The notes under the pieces were generated by a model that was not told the origin of the DNA, did no database searches, and was given only the letters and a program-made list of their open reading frames with translations. Positions 6,834-14,077 of a stretch of DNA of 64,000 nucleotides are shown here, piece by piece; positions within the stretch are counted from its first letter, which is position 1, and each line of letters opens with the position of its first letter. The stretch covers positions 62,001 through 126,000 of IMG/VR virus record IMGVR_UViG_3300020052_000004. One strand, given 5' to 3'. A program made the position numbers and the translations under genes. This DNA is from a virus.

Positions 6834-7373
6834 ATGAGTTTGAAATTTGTGCCTGACACGACATTTTATATGCGTGTTCGTGATGAGAGTATCGGAGGAG
6901 ATAATCCTTTCCGATGGGAATTGCAAACAAGTAAAGACTTGTTTTTAAATAAGCGCGTAGTAATCTTTTCACTTCCAGGAGCATTTACTCCTACATGTTC
7001 TACATTCCAGGTTCCTGGGTTTGAGGCGGCATACGAGGAGATTCGTTCTCTTGGCATTGACGAAGTTTATGTCGTATCTGTTAATGATGCATTCGTTATG
7101 CGTAAATGGATGATCGACCAAAAAGTAGAAAAGCTGAAAGCGCTACCGGATGGTAATGGCGAATTTACTACCGGAATGGGAATGCTTGTTAGCAAAAAGA
7201 ATCTCGGCTTTGGTTACCGCTCATGGCGTTATGCGGCAGTCATCAAAGATTGCATCGTAGAACGTACGTTTGTGGAACCAGGTATTATGGATCTTGCACC
7301 AGGTGATCCATATGGAGAGACACATCCAGATACAGTTGTTAACTATCTAAAAGCTGTAGCAAATCTAGTATAA
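6834..7373 (+). CDS. Peroxiredoxin (PRX5-like, AhpC/TSA superfamily)
   Basis: A 179-residue thioredoxin-fold peroxidase. The peroxidatic motif PGAFTPTCS has C55 with T52 at the -3 position, and the typical VSVNDAFVMRKW helix follows near residue 85. It would reduce hydrogen peroxide or organic peroxides using host thiols. The start is the ATG at 6834, with TTGGAGA at 6822-6828. The gene begins 13 bases after tRNA-Leu and probably shares its transcript. A second cysteine at about residue 138 could be resolving. As a phage gene it is an auxiliary metabolic gene, likely protecting the infected cell. Confidence 0.88.
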   Translation: MSLKFVPDTTFYMRVRDESIGGDNPFRWELQTSKDLFLNKRVVIFSLPGAFTPTCSTFQVPGFEAAYEEIRSLGIDEVYVVSVNDAFVMRKWMIDQKVEKLKALPDGNGEFTTGMGMLVSKKNLGFGYRSWRYAAVIKDCIVERTFVEPGIMDLAPGDPYGETHPDTVVNYLKAVANLV

Positions 7374-7394
7374 GATACTGCCGTGTGAAGGCAC

Positions 7395-7414
7395 GGGGAG
7401 TCTACGGACTCCCC
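7395..7414 (+). terminator. GC hairpin after peroxiredoxin gene
   Basis: GGGGAGTC (7395-7402), loop TACG, GACTCCCC (7407-7414). This is a perfect 8-bp stem with a stable tetraloop, but no T run follows. It may act as an mRNA 3' stabiliser or processing end rather than a true terminator. Confidence 0.5.
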
Positions 7415-7445
7415 ACCTATACTTCAATAATCCCTGAATTATATT

Positions 7446-7553
7446 ATGAAAAATGTTATAATAATTTTTATTAGTCTTATGATGGCTTCTTGTGCAGTCA
7501 CTAGATATTCTGTGGATGTTAGATTTCCTTCAGGTAACATAAGTATAAGGTAG
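7446..7553 (+). CDS. Small putative lipoprotein
   Basis: The product has 35 residues: a hydrophobic start (MKNVIIIFISLMMASC) with a lipobox-like MASC at C16 and only 19 residues after the cysteine. The ribosome site is weak. The mature peptide would be a very short outer-membrane lipopeptide facing the periplasm. Small lipoproteins of this size act in phage lysis or superinfection control, but nothing here shows which. It ends 4 bases before tRNA-Arg. Confidence 0.45.
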   Translation: MKNVIIIFISLMMASCAVTRYSVDVRFPSGNISIR

Positions 7554-7557
7554 ATTC

Positions 7558-7634
7558 CTGCCCTTAGCTCAGTTGGATAGAGCAACAGCCTTCTAAGCTG
7601 TGGGTCGGGAGTTCGAACCTCTCAGGGCAGGCCA
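7558..7634 (+). tRNA. tRNA-Arg (anticodon TCT)
   Basis: Acceptor CTGCCCT pairs with AGGGCAG. The anticodon loop CTTCTAA reads TCT, the T-arm contains GTTCGAAC, discriminator G, CCA encoded at 7632-7634. It reads AGA, a codon common in AT-rich phages. Confidence 0.93.
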
Positions 7635-7635
7635 T

Positions 7636-7709
7636 GCGGGATTAGTTTAATGGGAAAACTGTAGATTTCCAATCTTCCGTTAGGAGTTCGATTCTCCTAT
7701 CCCGCTCCA
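7636..7709 (+). tRNA. tRNA-Gly (anticodon TCC)
   Basis: Acceptor GCGGGAT pairs with ATCCCGC. The anticodon loop TTTCCAA reads TCC, discriminator T, CCA encoded. One pair in the anticodon stem is a T-T mismatch (GTAGA against TCTTC), the only irregular pair in the block. It is probably still functional. Confidence 0.9.
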
Positions 7710-7727
7710 TTTATAAAAGGTAGAATT

Positions 7728-8699
7728 ATGGGTAAAGCTTTATACCAAGTTACGCAGAGTGAAACTAACAAAGATTTATATTTAGGTATGGATCGTGCAG
7801 ATGGGCGCGACTACTACCTCGATATGTGGGGTACATATAAATCTAGGTTTGGTACACCAGTAGTAGAAGAGTATGAAGACAAATATATTCTACGTGCAGA
7901 TCTTGCACCAGGCGGACTAAAAGCTTTCGGCGGTGAGCGCGTGATATCTGATTCTCCTCGCGATACATTTGTATACGTAGCTCCACGTCAAGGTCACGCT
8001 CCCGACGCAATCGCTGCTATTGCTCGTGAATACGGCAAGAAGGTTGTATTCTTTATGCCAGCATCTAAGCAAGTATCAGATCACCAAGGATCTGTATTTG
8101 CTTATGAGAACGTTGAAGTTCGGTTCTTTAAGACAGCAGCAATGCCTATGTTAAATGGTTATGCAAAGAAGTGGGCTATCCAACGCGGATATGGATACAT
8201 TCCATTTGGATTTAAAGAGACTCCAATTGTTACCGCTGGACTCATCAACATGTGTCGAACAGTGTCCAACGATCTTGGCAAGGATCCTGCAGAAATCTAT
8301 TGCGCAGTATCAACTGGTACGATGATTCGCGCACTTCAACTCGGTTGGCCGAATGCCACTCCAAGAGGCGTTGCGGTTGCTCGCAATATTAAAGATGGCG
8401 AGAAGGGTGAAGCTATTATAGAGTCCGCAACAATCCCCTTTCTCACAAAGACCCCTGACGCAGATACCATGCCATTTCCCACGACTGGTGCTTATGATGC
8501 AAAAGCTTGGTATCTATTTAAGCGTGACGCAAAGCCAGGATCGATATTTATTAATGTTGGATCCGATGCACAGATCAATAGGAACCTAAAATACGTCAAT
8601 ACAGAATCTATAAATTCTCAAAGAGAATGGAACGATCTTGGCGATTGGGAAGTTAATAGAAGTCTTAAAGACGGATATACTAGTCATTTAATCACATAA
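7728..8699 (+). CDS. PLP fold-type-II enzyme-like protein
   Basis: A 323-residue soluble protein that I recognise only in general shape. GGLKAFGGERV (K65 as a possible Schiff-base lysine), an APRQGHAPDAIAAIAREYG helix near 85-103, and a TGTM glycine loop near residue 197 recall ACC deaminase / D-cysteine desulfhydrase type PLP enzymes. The usual phosphate-loop glycines are reduced, so binding of PLP is not certain. A phosphoribosyltransferase-like enzyme is an alternative. It starts 18 bases after tRNA-Gly and is followed by cytochrome c after 9 bases, probably in one operon with glyA, itself a PLP enzyme. Confidence 0.45.
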   Translation: MGKALYQVTQSETNKDLYLGMDRADGRDYYLDMWGTYKSRFGTPVVEEYEDKYILRADLAPGGLKAFGGERVISDSPRDTFVYVAPRQGHAPDAIAAIAREYGKKVVFFMPASKQVSDHQGSVFAYENVEVRFFKTAAMPMLNGYAKKWAIQRGYGYIPFGFKETPIVTAGLINMCRTVSNDLGKDPAEIYCAVSTGTMIRALQLGWPNATPRGVAVARNIKDGEKGEAIIESATIPFLTKTPDADTMPFPTTGAYDAKAWYLFKRDAKPGSIFINVGSDAQINRNLKYVNTESINSQREWNDLGDWEVNRSLKDGYTSHLIT

Positions 8700-8708
8700 G
8701 GAATCGAT

Positions 8709-9014
8709 ATGAAAAAACTATTATTAACAATTGCTCTTGCCGTGACTGCAACTGTATCTATGGCAGATACCCGTGCTCTTGCACAAAAAAATATGTGTTT
8801 AGCTTGTCATGCTGTGGACAAGAAACTGGTTGGGCCAGCATATAAAGATGTGGCTGCTAAATACGCAGGACGCAAAGACGCAGTTGAATATTTGACTAAG
8901 AAAATTAAATCAGGAGGTAGTGGTGTATGGGGTGTAATTCCTATGCCTGCACAACCTCAATTAACTGATGCCCAGGTTAAAGAATTGGCAGAATGGGTAC
9001 TTAAAACAAAATGA
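8709..9014 (+). CDS. Secreted class I cytochrome c (c551/c552-like)
   Basis: A 101-residue protein with a signal peptide (1-19, cut near SMA-DTR) and one haem c motif C30-L-A-C-H34. The HAVDKKLVGPAYKDVA context and axial ligand M79 in the IPMP loop are typical of c551/c552 electron carriers of betaproteobacteria. The mature protein of about 82 residues would act in the periplasm, carrying electrons to a terminal oxidase, and needs host haem-attachment enzymes. AAGGA precedes the ATG. Its stop overlaps the glyA start as ATGA, so the two are translationally coupled. A cytochrome c is rare in phages. Confidence 0.92.
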   Translation: MKKLLLTIALAVTATVSMADTRALAQKNMCLACHAVDKKLVGPAYKDVAAKYAGRKDAVEYLTKKIKSGGSGVWGVIPMPAQPQLTDAQVKELAEWVLKTK

Positions 9015-10156
9015 TTGATCCACGAATTAAACTAATTGTTGCCGACGAAGGTGTTAGACAACAGGATACAATCGAACTTATTGCCAGCGAAAACTTCACT
9101 AGCGATGCAGTAATGGAACTATGCGGTAGTATTCTTACCAATAAGTACGCCGAAGGTCTTCCTGGAAAACGTTATTACAATGGATGCGAAGAAGTTGATA
9201 AGGTTGAAGAACTTGCGATTGAATACGCTACTGAGTTGTTTGGTTGTAAATACGCAAACGTCCAACCTCATTCTGGTGCCAATGCTAACCTAGCAGTGTT
9301 CAAAGCATTCTTGAGTCCAGGCGATGTTATCCTTGGTATGGACTTGGCAAGTGGTGGACATTTATCACATGGTGCTGGTGTCAACGTTAGCGGCAGATGG
9401 TTTACGTCTTATAGCTATGGTGTTGATAGTAACGGGCGTCTTGATTACCAAGACATTGCTGATAAAGCAAATTTGTATCAACCCAAAATGATTATTGCTG
9501 GTGCCAGTGCATACAGTCAAGTCATTGATTGGGAAGCATTCCGTGCAATTGCTGATTCAGTTGGTGCTATTCTACTTGCAGACGTCAGTCACTACTCAGG
9601 ATTGGTTGCCGGTGGCGAATACCCAAGTCCATTCCCATATGCAGATGTAGTGACTACAACAACACATAAGACATTGCGAGGTCCTCGTGGTGGTATGATT
9701 ATGTGGGATGAAGAAGACTTTAGCAAGAAGATCAACGGCGCAGTATTTCCTGGAACTCAAGGTGGTCCATTGATGCATATTATTGCTGCCAAAGCACAAT
9801 GTTTCTATGAAGCACTCCAGCCTGAGTTTAAGCTATATGCTAAACGTATACGTATCAATGCACATGCAATGGCACAAACATTTATGGATGCCGGTGTTGA
9901 TGTTGTATCAGGTGGAACACAATGCCACATGATGACAATCAACTTGAACAAAGAGAAATATAGTGGTCGTCAGTTTGCTGACTTATTGGAAGCAAACGGT
10001 ATTACCGCAAATAAGAATGGTGTACCTGGTGATACTCGCGGCTTTGTTGAAACCAGTGGTGTACGTATTGGAGTTGCTGCAGAGACAACTCGTGGACATG
10101 ACGAAGCATGGTTCAAAGCACTGGCCGAACGAATGATTAAACTTCTGAGGGATTAA
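9011..10156 (+). CDS. glyA: Serine hydroxymethyltransferase
   Basis: A 381-residue PLP enzyme (bacterial GlyA is about 415). The Schiff-base lysine is K220 in TTTTHKTLRGPRGG. Also present are YYNGCEEVD (51-63), HSGANAN (87-93), D191-V-S-H194 and SGVRIG near the C-terminus. The reaction is serine plus tetrahydrofolate to glycine plus methylene-tetrahydrofolate, which feeds thymidylate synthesis. It is about 35 residues short, mainly in loops and the C-terminal end, but the active site looks complete. It has no ribosome site of its own and overlaps the cytochrome stop (ATGA). Confidence 0.95.
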   Translation: MIDPRIKLIVADEGVRQQDTIELIASENFTSDAVMELCGSILTNKYAEGLPGKRYYNGCEEVDKVEELAIEYATELFGCKYANVQPHSGANANLAVFKAFLSPGDVILGMDLASGGHLSHGAGVNVSGRWFTSYSYGVDSNGRLDYQDIADKANLYQPKMIIAGASAYSQVIDWEAFRAIADSVGAILLADVSHYSGLVAGGEYPSPFPYADVVTTTTHKTLRGPRGGMIMWDEEDFSKKINGAVFPGTQGGPLMHIIAAKAQCFYEALQPEFKLYAKRIRINAHAMAQTFMDAGVDVVSGGTQCHMMTINLNKEKYSGRQFADLLEANGITANKNGVPGDTRGFVETSGVRIGVAAETTRGHDEAWFKALAERMIKLLRD

Positions 10157-10162
10157 TACAGT

Positions 10163-10239
10163 ACACCTATAGCTCAGTTGGTTAGAGCAGTGGACTCATA
10201 ATCCATTGGTCCTAGGTTCAAGTCCTAGTGGGTGTACCA
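10163..10239 (+). tRNA. tRNA with anticodon CAT (Met elongator or Ile)
   Basis: Acceptor ACACCTA pairs with TGGGTGT (one G-T pair). The anticodon loop CTCATAA reads CAT, the T-arm contains GGTTCAAGTCC, and CCA is encoded at 10237-10239. The first pair A-T and D-arm GTTAGAGC argue against an initiator. Elongator Met or lysidine-modified Ile cannot be decided by eye. Confidence 0.9.
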
Positions 10240-10252
10240 ATAATATTAAAGC

Positions 10253-10462
10253 ATGGATGCAAAATACGTAAATATATTTGTTCAATGGGAACATGGATTT
10301 GAATACACAACAAAAATGATGTTCCCATCTAATCAACGTATAAATAGTTGGGCAAAACACTTACATGGCATTAGTCAGATTAAAGATTTTGAAATTACAG
10401 ATGATAAGAATAAACTAATTTTAAATAAAAAAAGTTATGTTGTTCCAACTAAAATATATTAA
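10253..10462 (+). CDS. Small hypothetical protein
   Basis: A 69-residue protein (MDAKYVNIFVQWEHGF...) with no recognised domain. It begins 13 bases after the tRNA with only a weak ribosome site. A TATAAATA word lies inside it at 10339-10346 and may drive the next gene late. The function is unknown. Confidence 0.5.
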   Translation: MDAKYVNIFVQWEHGFEYTTKMMFPSNQRINSWAKHLHGISQIKDFEITDDKNKLILNKKSYVVPTKIY

Positions 10463-10476
10463 AGGATGAATATACG

Positions 10477-11229
10477 ATGTTTTGGTTTAAACGCAAAAAA
10501 GTAGTAGTAGATTGGTATACTACAGATAAGGCTGTGTACACATTCCACCAGATTAGAAAGTTTGGCAAAGATGATTATCCTGGTTGGTGGAAACGTCTTC
10601 CAGCAACTTTGACGCAACCTATATCTGGAACTTCACTTGTTTCAAAAACTTCATCCATCAAAAAGTGCGAAGGCATCAATACGATGTTTGCAAATACTTG
10701 GATTTTTCCATTTTGGGCAGATGTCGCAATCGCAACAAATGAAACAGGACTAGAGGTTTCAGATGGTCAGGGCAATACTCATGGTGTTTCGCATCCGGAA
10801 TTGCAGTATGATATTATCGATAAACCTTATTTTGGATCTAAAAAACATCATAAATTTACATCACCGTGGTTAGCTTCTTCTAAAAGTAAAACATATTTTA
10901 CAATGCTACCAGCAACGTATCATACAATGAATATTTGGAACAAGATGACTATTCTTCCAGGTACATTGAATTTCTACTATCAGAATGCAACAAATATTAA
11001 CGTATTCGTTGAGAATGACATTCCGCAATTTAATATTATTGCTGGAACGCCGATGTATTATATAATTCCTCAGACGGAAGACGAAGTCGAAATGCGGTGT
11101 CATCTAGTAGACAGCCTAGAATATTCTAGGATAACGACCATGATGAATACATTTGGTGGCACATATAATAGGTCTAAAAAAGCAAAAATTGCAATGGAAT
11201 CTAAAAGCAAGTGCCCATTTCATTTTTGA
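10477..11229 (+). CDS. Conserved phage protein, DUF6065-like
   Basis: A 250-residue protein starting MFWFKRKKVVVDWYTTDKAVY, with PGWWKRLP near residue 36, FPFWADVAIATN near 76 and a C-terminal cysteine- and lysine-rich end. I recall this type (small N-terminal basic patch, then a PEWWK/PGWWK motif) as a conserved protein of cyanophages and other aquatic T4-type phages. Its function has not been shown. AAGGATG precedes the ATG by about 8 bases. Confidence 0.55.
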   Translation: MFWFKRKKVVVDWYTTDKAVYTFHQIRKFGKDDYPGWWKRLPATLTQPISGTSLVSKTSSIKKCEGINTMFANTWIFPFWADVAIATNETGLEVSDGQGNTHGVSHPELQYDIIDKPYFGSKKHHKFTSPWLASSKSKTYFTMLPATYHTMNIWNKMTILPGTLNFYYQNATNINVFVENDIPQFNIIAGTPMYYIIPQTEDEVEMRCHLVDSLEYSRITTMMNTFGGTYNRSKKAKIAMESKSKCPFHF

Positions 11230-11263
11230 TATATAATAAGTCTATATTTTAAAGGAGAATACT

Positions 11264-11446
11264 ATGTCAGATGGTGGAAAAGGTTCAGCACCTCGACCAT
11301 TCAGTGTAAGTAATCAGGAATATGCTGAACGATGGGACGCAATATTTGGTCGCGATGGTAACGAAACTAAAAAGAACGGACAACCGTTGCCTCAAACATT
11401 AAAGGATAACGTTGAGGATTATCTGGAATCCCAGAAAAAACAATAA
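11264..11446 (+). CDS. Small conserved phage protein (GKGSAPRPF type)
   Basis: A 60-residue protein with the recognisable start MSDGGKGSAPRPF followed by EYAERWDAIFGRD. I recall nearly the same word in small proteins of many unrelated tailed phages. The function is unknown. AAAGGAGA precedes the ATG. A TATAAT-like word at 11232-11237 could be its own promoter, and a strong terminator overlaps its stop codon. Confidence 0.65.
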   Translation: MSDGGKGSAPRPFSVSNQEYAERWDAIFGRDGNETKKNGQPLPQTLKDNVEDYLESQKKQ

Positions 11447-11471
11447 AAGGAACCTTAAGGTTCCTTTTTTT
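11445..11471 (+). terminator. Rho-independent terminator
   Basis: AAAAGGAACC (11445-11454), loop TTAA, GGTTCCTTTT (11459-11468), then more T. It closes the tRNA/metabolic transcription unit and immediately precedes a late promoter. Confidence 0.88.
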
Positions 11472-11478
11472 ATAAATA
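11471..11478 (+). promoter_or_regulatory. Late promoter TATAAATA
   Basis: An exact T4-type late element directly behind the terminator and 40 bases before the ATG at 11518. The intergenic position and the exported, probably structural genes that follow make it a convincing late promoter. Confidence 0.75.
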
Positions 11479-11517
11479 AGATGAACCCTATATTTTATTT
11501 GCATTAAAGGAAACATA

Positions 11518-12051
11518 ATGTACAAGAAGCTAGCAATTGCTGTTAGCTTTATTATTTCTACATCCATCACGATTGCTCAACCAATCGTCACTGATTCGAC
11601 TTCAAGCAGCACAGTAAATTCGACATCAAAGGCCGAGACTACCGTCAAGTCTCCGCCACCAAGTGCAATATCACCATCAATAAATGCTAGTAACACTGAC
11701 CTATGTACGGTCGGTGTATCAGGCGCAGTACAGACTCAGATACTAGGTATCTCGGGTGCCACTACTGTGCGTGATATGAATTGCGAACGATTAAAGTTAT
11801 CCAAGACCCTTTACGATATGGGTATGAAGGTTGCTGCCATTTCTACATTATGCCAAGACCCAAGAGTCTTTGATGCAATGTTGATGGCAGGAACGCCATG
11901 TCCGTACGAAGGTAAGATTGGTCCTGAAGCTAAAGAAGCCTGGAAGCAAGCAGGCAAGACTAGTAGCGTAGAACCAGTTGTTGAGGATAAGAATGAAAAT
12001 ACTGCGTATATTGGCTGGGGTATTGTTACTCTCCTGCTTATCGGTCTCTAA
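11518..12051 (+). CDS. Secreted protein, probably virion-associated
   Basis: A 177-residue protein with a signal peptide (1-20, MYKKLAIAVSFIISTSITIA). A Ser/Thr-rich linker (21-60) leads to a conserved core with paired cysteines: DLCTVGVSGAVQTQILGISG near 62-81, MNCERLKL near 89, LCQDPRVFDAML near 113. The C-terminal tail is hydrophobic (about 165-177). I recall this core from exported or virion proteins of cyanophages. AAGGA precedes the start. Its 3' end overlaps the next gene by 59 bases in another frame. Confidence 0.6.
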   Translation: MYKKLAIAVSFIISTSITIAQPIVTDSTSSSTVNSTSKAETTVKSPPPSAISPSINASNTDLCTVGVSGAVQTQILGISGATTVRDMNCERLKLSKTLYDMGMKVAAISTLCQDPRVFDAMLMAGTPCPYEGKIGPEAKEAWKQAGKTSSVEPVVEDKNENTAYIGWGIVTLLLIGL

Positions 12052-14071
12052 AGCAGATACCAGCCAAAACCTCATAGATCAACAAGCTTGGGAAGGTATC
12101 ACTTATGGTGCCGATCCAGGCGGCTGTTGTGCGTCTATCTCTGGCAGTGGTCCTCTATTTGATACTACGACCAATACGATTATGTTTTCGTATGGCAATG
12201 CATTGGTGTCACAGACTATTGCTATTAATCAAGCATTGAAAGCAACTGGTATTCAAGTTGATGGATACCAATACCACTGGCATTATAAGTTGATGCCAAA
12301 CAATGGTGGTGGAACTGACACATTGACATTTGAAGTATCTGTAAAAGATTCTGCAGGTCAAGTGGTCGAAACTTACACATACGATTACTCAGGTCCAGCC
12401 GATGGGTTGGATGTACATCAAGATGGTGTGCAACTGTTCAATCAATCGTATACGGATCCTCAAAGTATTGCATTGAAAATACGTGGTAAGGATGGTGGAT
12501 TTTGGGGTGGTTACTATGGGCCTGAAATTACGTATACTGATTTACGATTGATTTACTCTGTAGATCCATGCGCCGGCAACCCATTATTTGATCCAAGTTG
12601 TGCTGGTTATGCAGAAGCATTTGCCAAACAATTGTATGACCAAAATTGTGCTGCAAATCCATTGTATGACTCTGGATGTCCTGGATATACAACAGCGTAT
12701 TTCAATCAGCAATGTAGTTTCAGTCCTTTATACAATCAAGCATGTCCTGGTTATACTGAGGCGTATTACGATCAACAATGTTCGGCAAACCCATTATACG
12801 ATTCGCAGTGCCCTGGATATGCTCAGGCATATGAAGACCAACAGTGTTCGATTAACCCCCTTTTTTCAACCAACTGCTCGGGATATCAAGAAGCTTACCA
12901 CGCCCAACAATGTGGTTTAAATGCGCTATACGCTTCTGATTGTCCTGGTTATGCTGAGGCATATTACGATCAACAATGTAAAAGTAATCCACTGTATGAT
13001 ACCGGATGTCCAGGATATGCACCAGCATTCTATAGTCAACAATGTTCCATAACTGCATTGTATGATACAGGATGCCCAGGATATGCTGCTGCATATTATG
13101 ATCAACAATGTTCGTTGAACCCTCTTTACGATAGCGGTTGTACTGGATATGACACTGCGTACTTTAATCAACAGTGTTCGTTGAACTCATTGTATGATGC
13201 CAATTGCCCAGATTATGCTACTGCATACTACAATCAACAATGTACAGCAGATCCGTTGTATGACTCAGGATGCCCAGGATACTCAACAGCGTATTTCAAT
13301 CAGCAATGTTCGCTGAATCCACTATACGATGCAACATGCCCAGGATATGCTACCGCATACTATAATCAACAATGTACTATAACCGCACTGTATGATACCG
13401 GATGTCCAGGATATCAAGAGGCATATGCAACCAAGATGTTATTAGAACGACAACAGGAGGAAACTTCCAATCCTGTAGTAGAAACTGAAACAGCATCTAT
13501 TGTTTATGTCGATCCAGTTGCATCATTGACCACAATTAGTTCAACGGGTGATGCCGTCGTTGATAGTGTAATATCGGCACCAGTAACAATAATAATGGAG
13601 GTAGCAGTTAATGAACCAATACAGGACACCAGTAGTACTGTGGACGAGCCATTGGAAGAAGCTGGGGGAGGAGACAGTGGTGGATCGGAAGGGGAATCAG
13701 AAAGTGGTGGAGACTCTAGTTCTAATGGGGACTCCAAATCTGAATCATCCTCTAAATCAAAATCTACTAGAGAAAAAGTAAAAGAAGCTATGACTGAGAA
13801 AGCTCAGAACTTAGCTAACGAGATGAGCGGTGCTGCGTCACTTCAAGCGCAACAAGCTATACAGGCACAGTTAACTGCGATTATGAACTATAATCCTGGA
13901 TTTGCAGCATACGGACAGTTCCGTATTCCTGGTGTAGATTTTTATGCATCAGAGGAAATATACGTCAACGCCATTGTTCCAGAAACCAAAAGGGGTTTAC
14001 GGAATGGTTTGGCCCAACAAATTCTTCATAATAAAATGGTAGAATCACAATATAACAATAATAAGGAGTGA
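11993..14071 (+). CDS. Secreted cysteine-repeat protein (13 x 22 residues)
   Basis: I read 692 residues from the ATG at 11993, which has GAGGATAAG before it. An N-terminal signal segment (MKILRILAGVLLLSCLSVSKA) contains a possible but imperfect lipobox at C15. Residues 25-190 form a beta-rich domain. Residues 193-482 hold 13 repeats of about 22 residues with pattern C-x-x-N-P-L-Y-D-x-x-C-P-G-Y-x-x-A-Y-x-x-Q-Q, two cysteines each. An acidic Ser/Gly linker (about 540-590) and a helical C-terminal domain follow. The disulfide-prone repeats suggest a stiff extracellular or virion fibre. It is in the late unit. The function is unknown. Confidence 0.65.
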   Translation: MKILRILAGVLLLSCLSVSKADTSQNLIDQQAWEGITYGADPGGCCASISGSGPLFDTTTNTIMFSYGNALVSQTIAINQALKATGIQVDGYQYHWHYKLMPNNGGGTDTLTFEVSVKDSAGQVVETYTYDYSGPADGLDVHQDGVQLFNQSYTDPQSIALKIRGKDGGFWGGYYGPEITYTDLRLIYSVDPCAGNPLFDPSCAGYAEAFAKQLYDQNCAANPLYDSGCPGYTTAYFNQQCSFSPLYNQACPGYTEAYYDQQCSANPLYDSQCPGYAQAYEDQQCSINPLFSTNCSGYQEAYHAQQCGLNALYASDCPGYAEAYYDQQCKSNPLYDTGCPGYAPAFYSQQCSITALYDTGCPGYAAAYYDQQCSLNPLYDSGCTGYDTAYFNQQCSLNSLYDANCPDYATAYYNQQCTADPLYDSGCPGYSTAYFNQQCSLNPLYDATCPGYATAYYNQQCTITALYDTGCPGYQEAYATKMLLERQQEETSNPVVETETASIVYVDPVASLTTISSTGDAVVDSVISAPVTIIMEVAVNEPIQDTSSTVDEPLEEAGGGDSGGSEGESESGGDSSSNGDSKSESSSKSKSTREKVKEAMTEKAQNLANEMSGAASLQAQQAIQAQLTAIMNYNPGFAAYGQFRIPGVDFYASEEIYVNAIVPETKRGLRNGLAQQILHNKMVESQYNNNKE
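12569..13438 (+). repeat. 13 tandem 66-bp repeats coding C-x-x-NPLYD-x-x-CPGY
   Basis: The repeats are in frame with no interruption. The first is about 12 bases longer, and the last diverges after CPGYQEAY. DNA identity between units is moderate but the protein pattern is tightly kept, which suggests selection on the protein and past expansion by unequal recombination. Confidence 0.85.
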
Positions 14072-14077
14072 TAACAT

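Noticed and set aside
12588-12920. Plus-strand +1 frame of 110 codons in the repeat region
   Set aside because: An alternative frame of the tandem repeats; it stays open only because the repeats lack stops in that frame.
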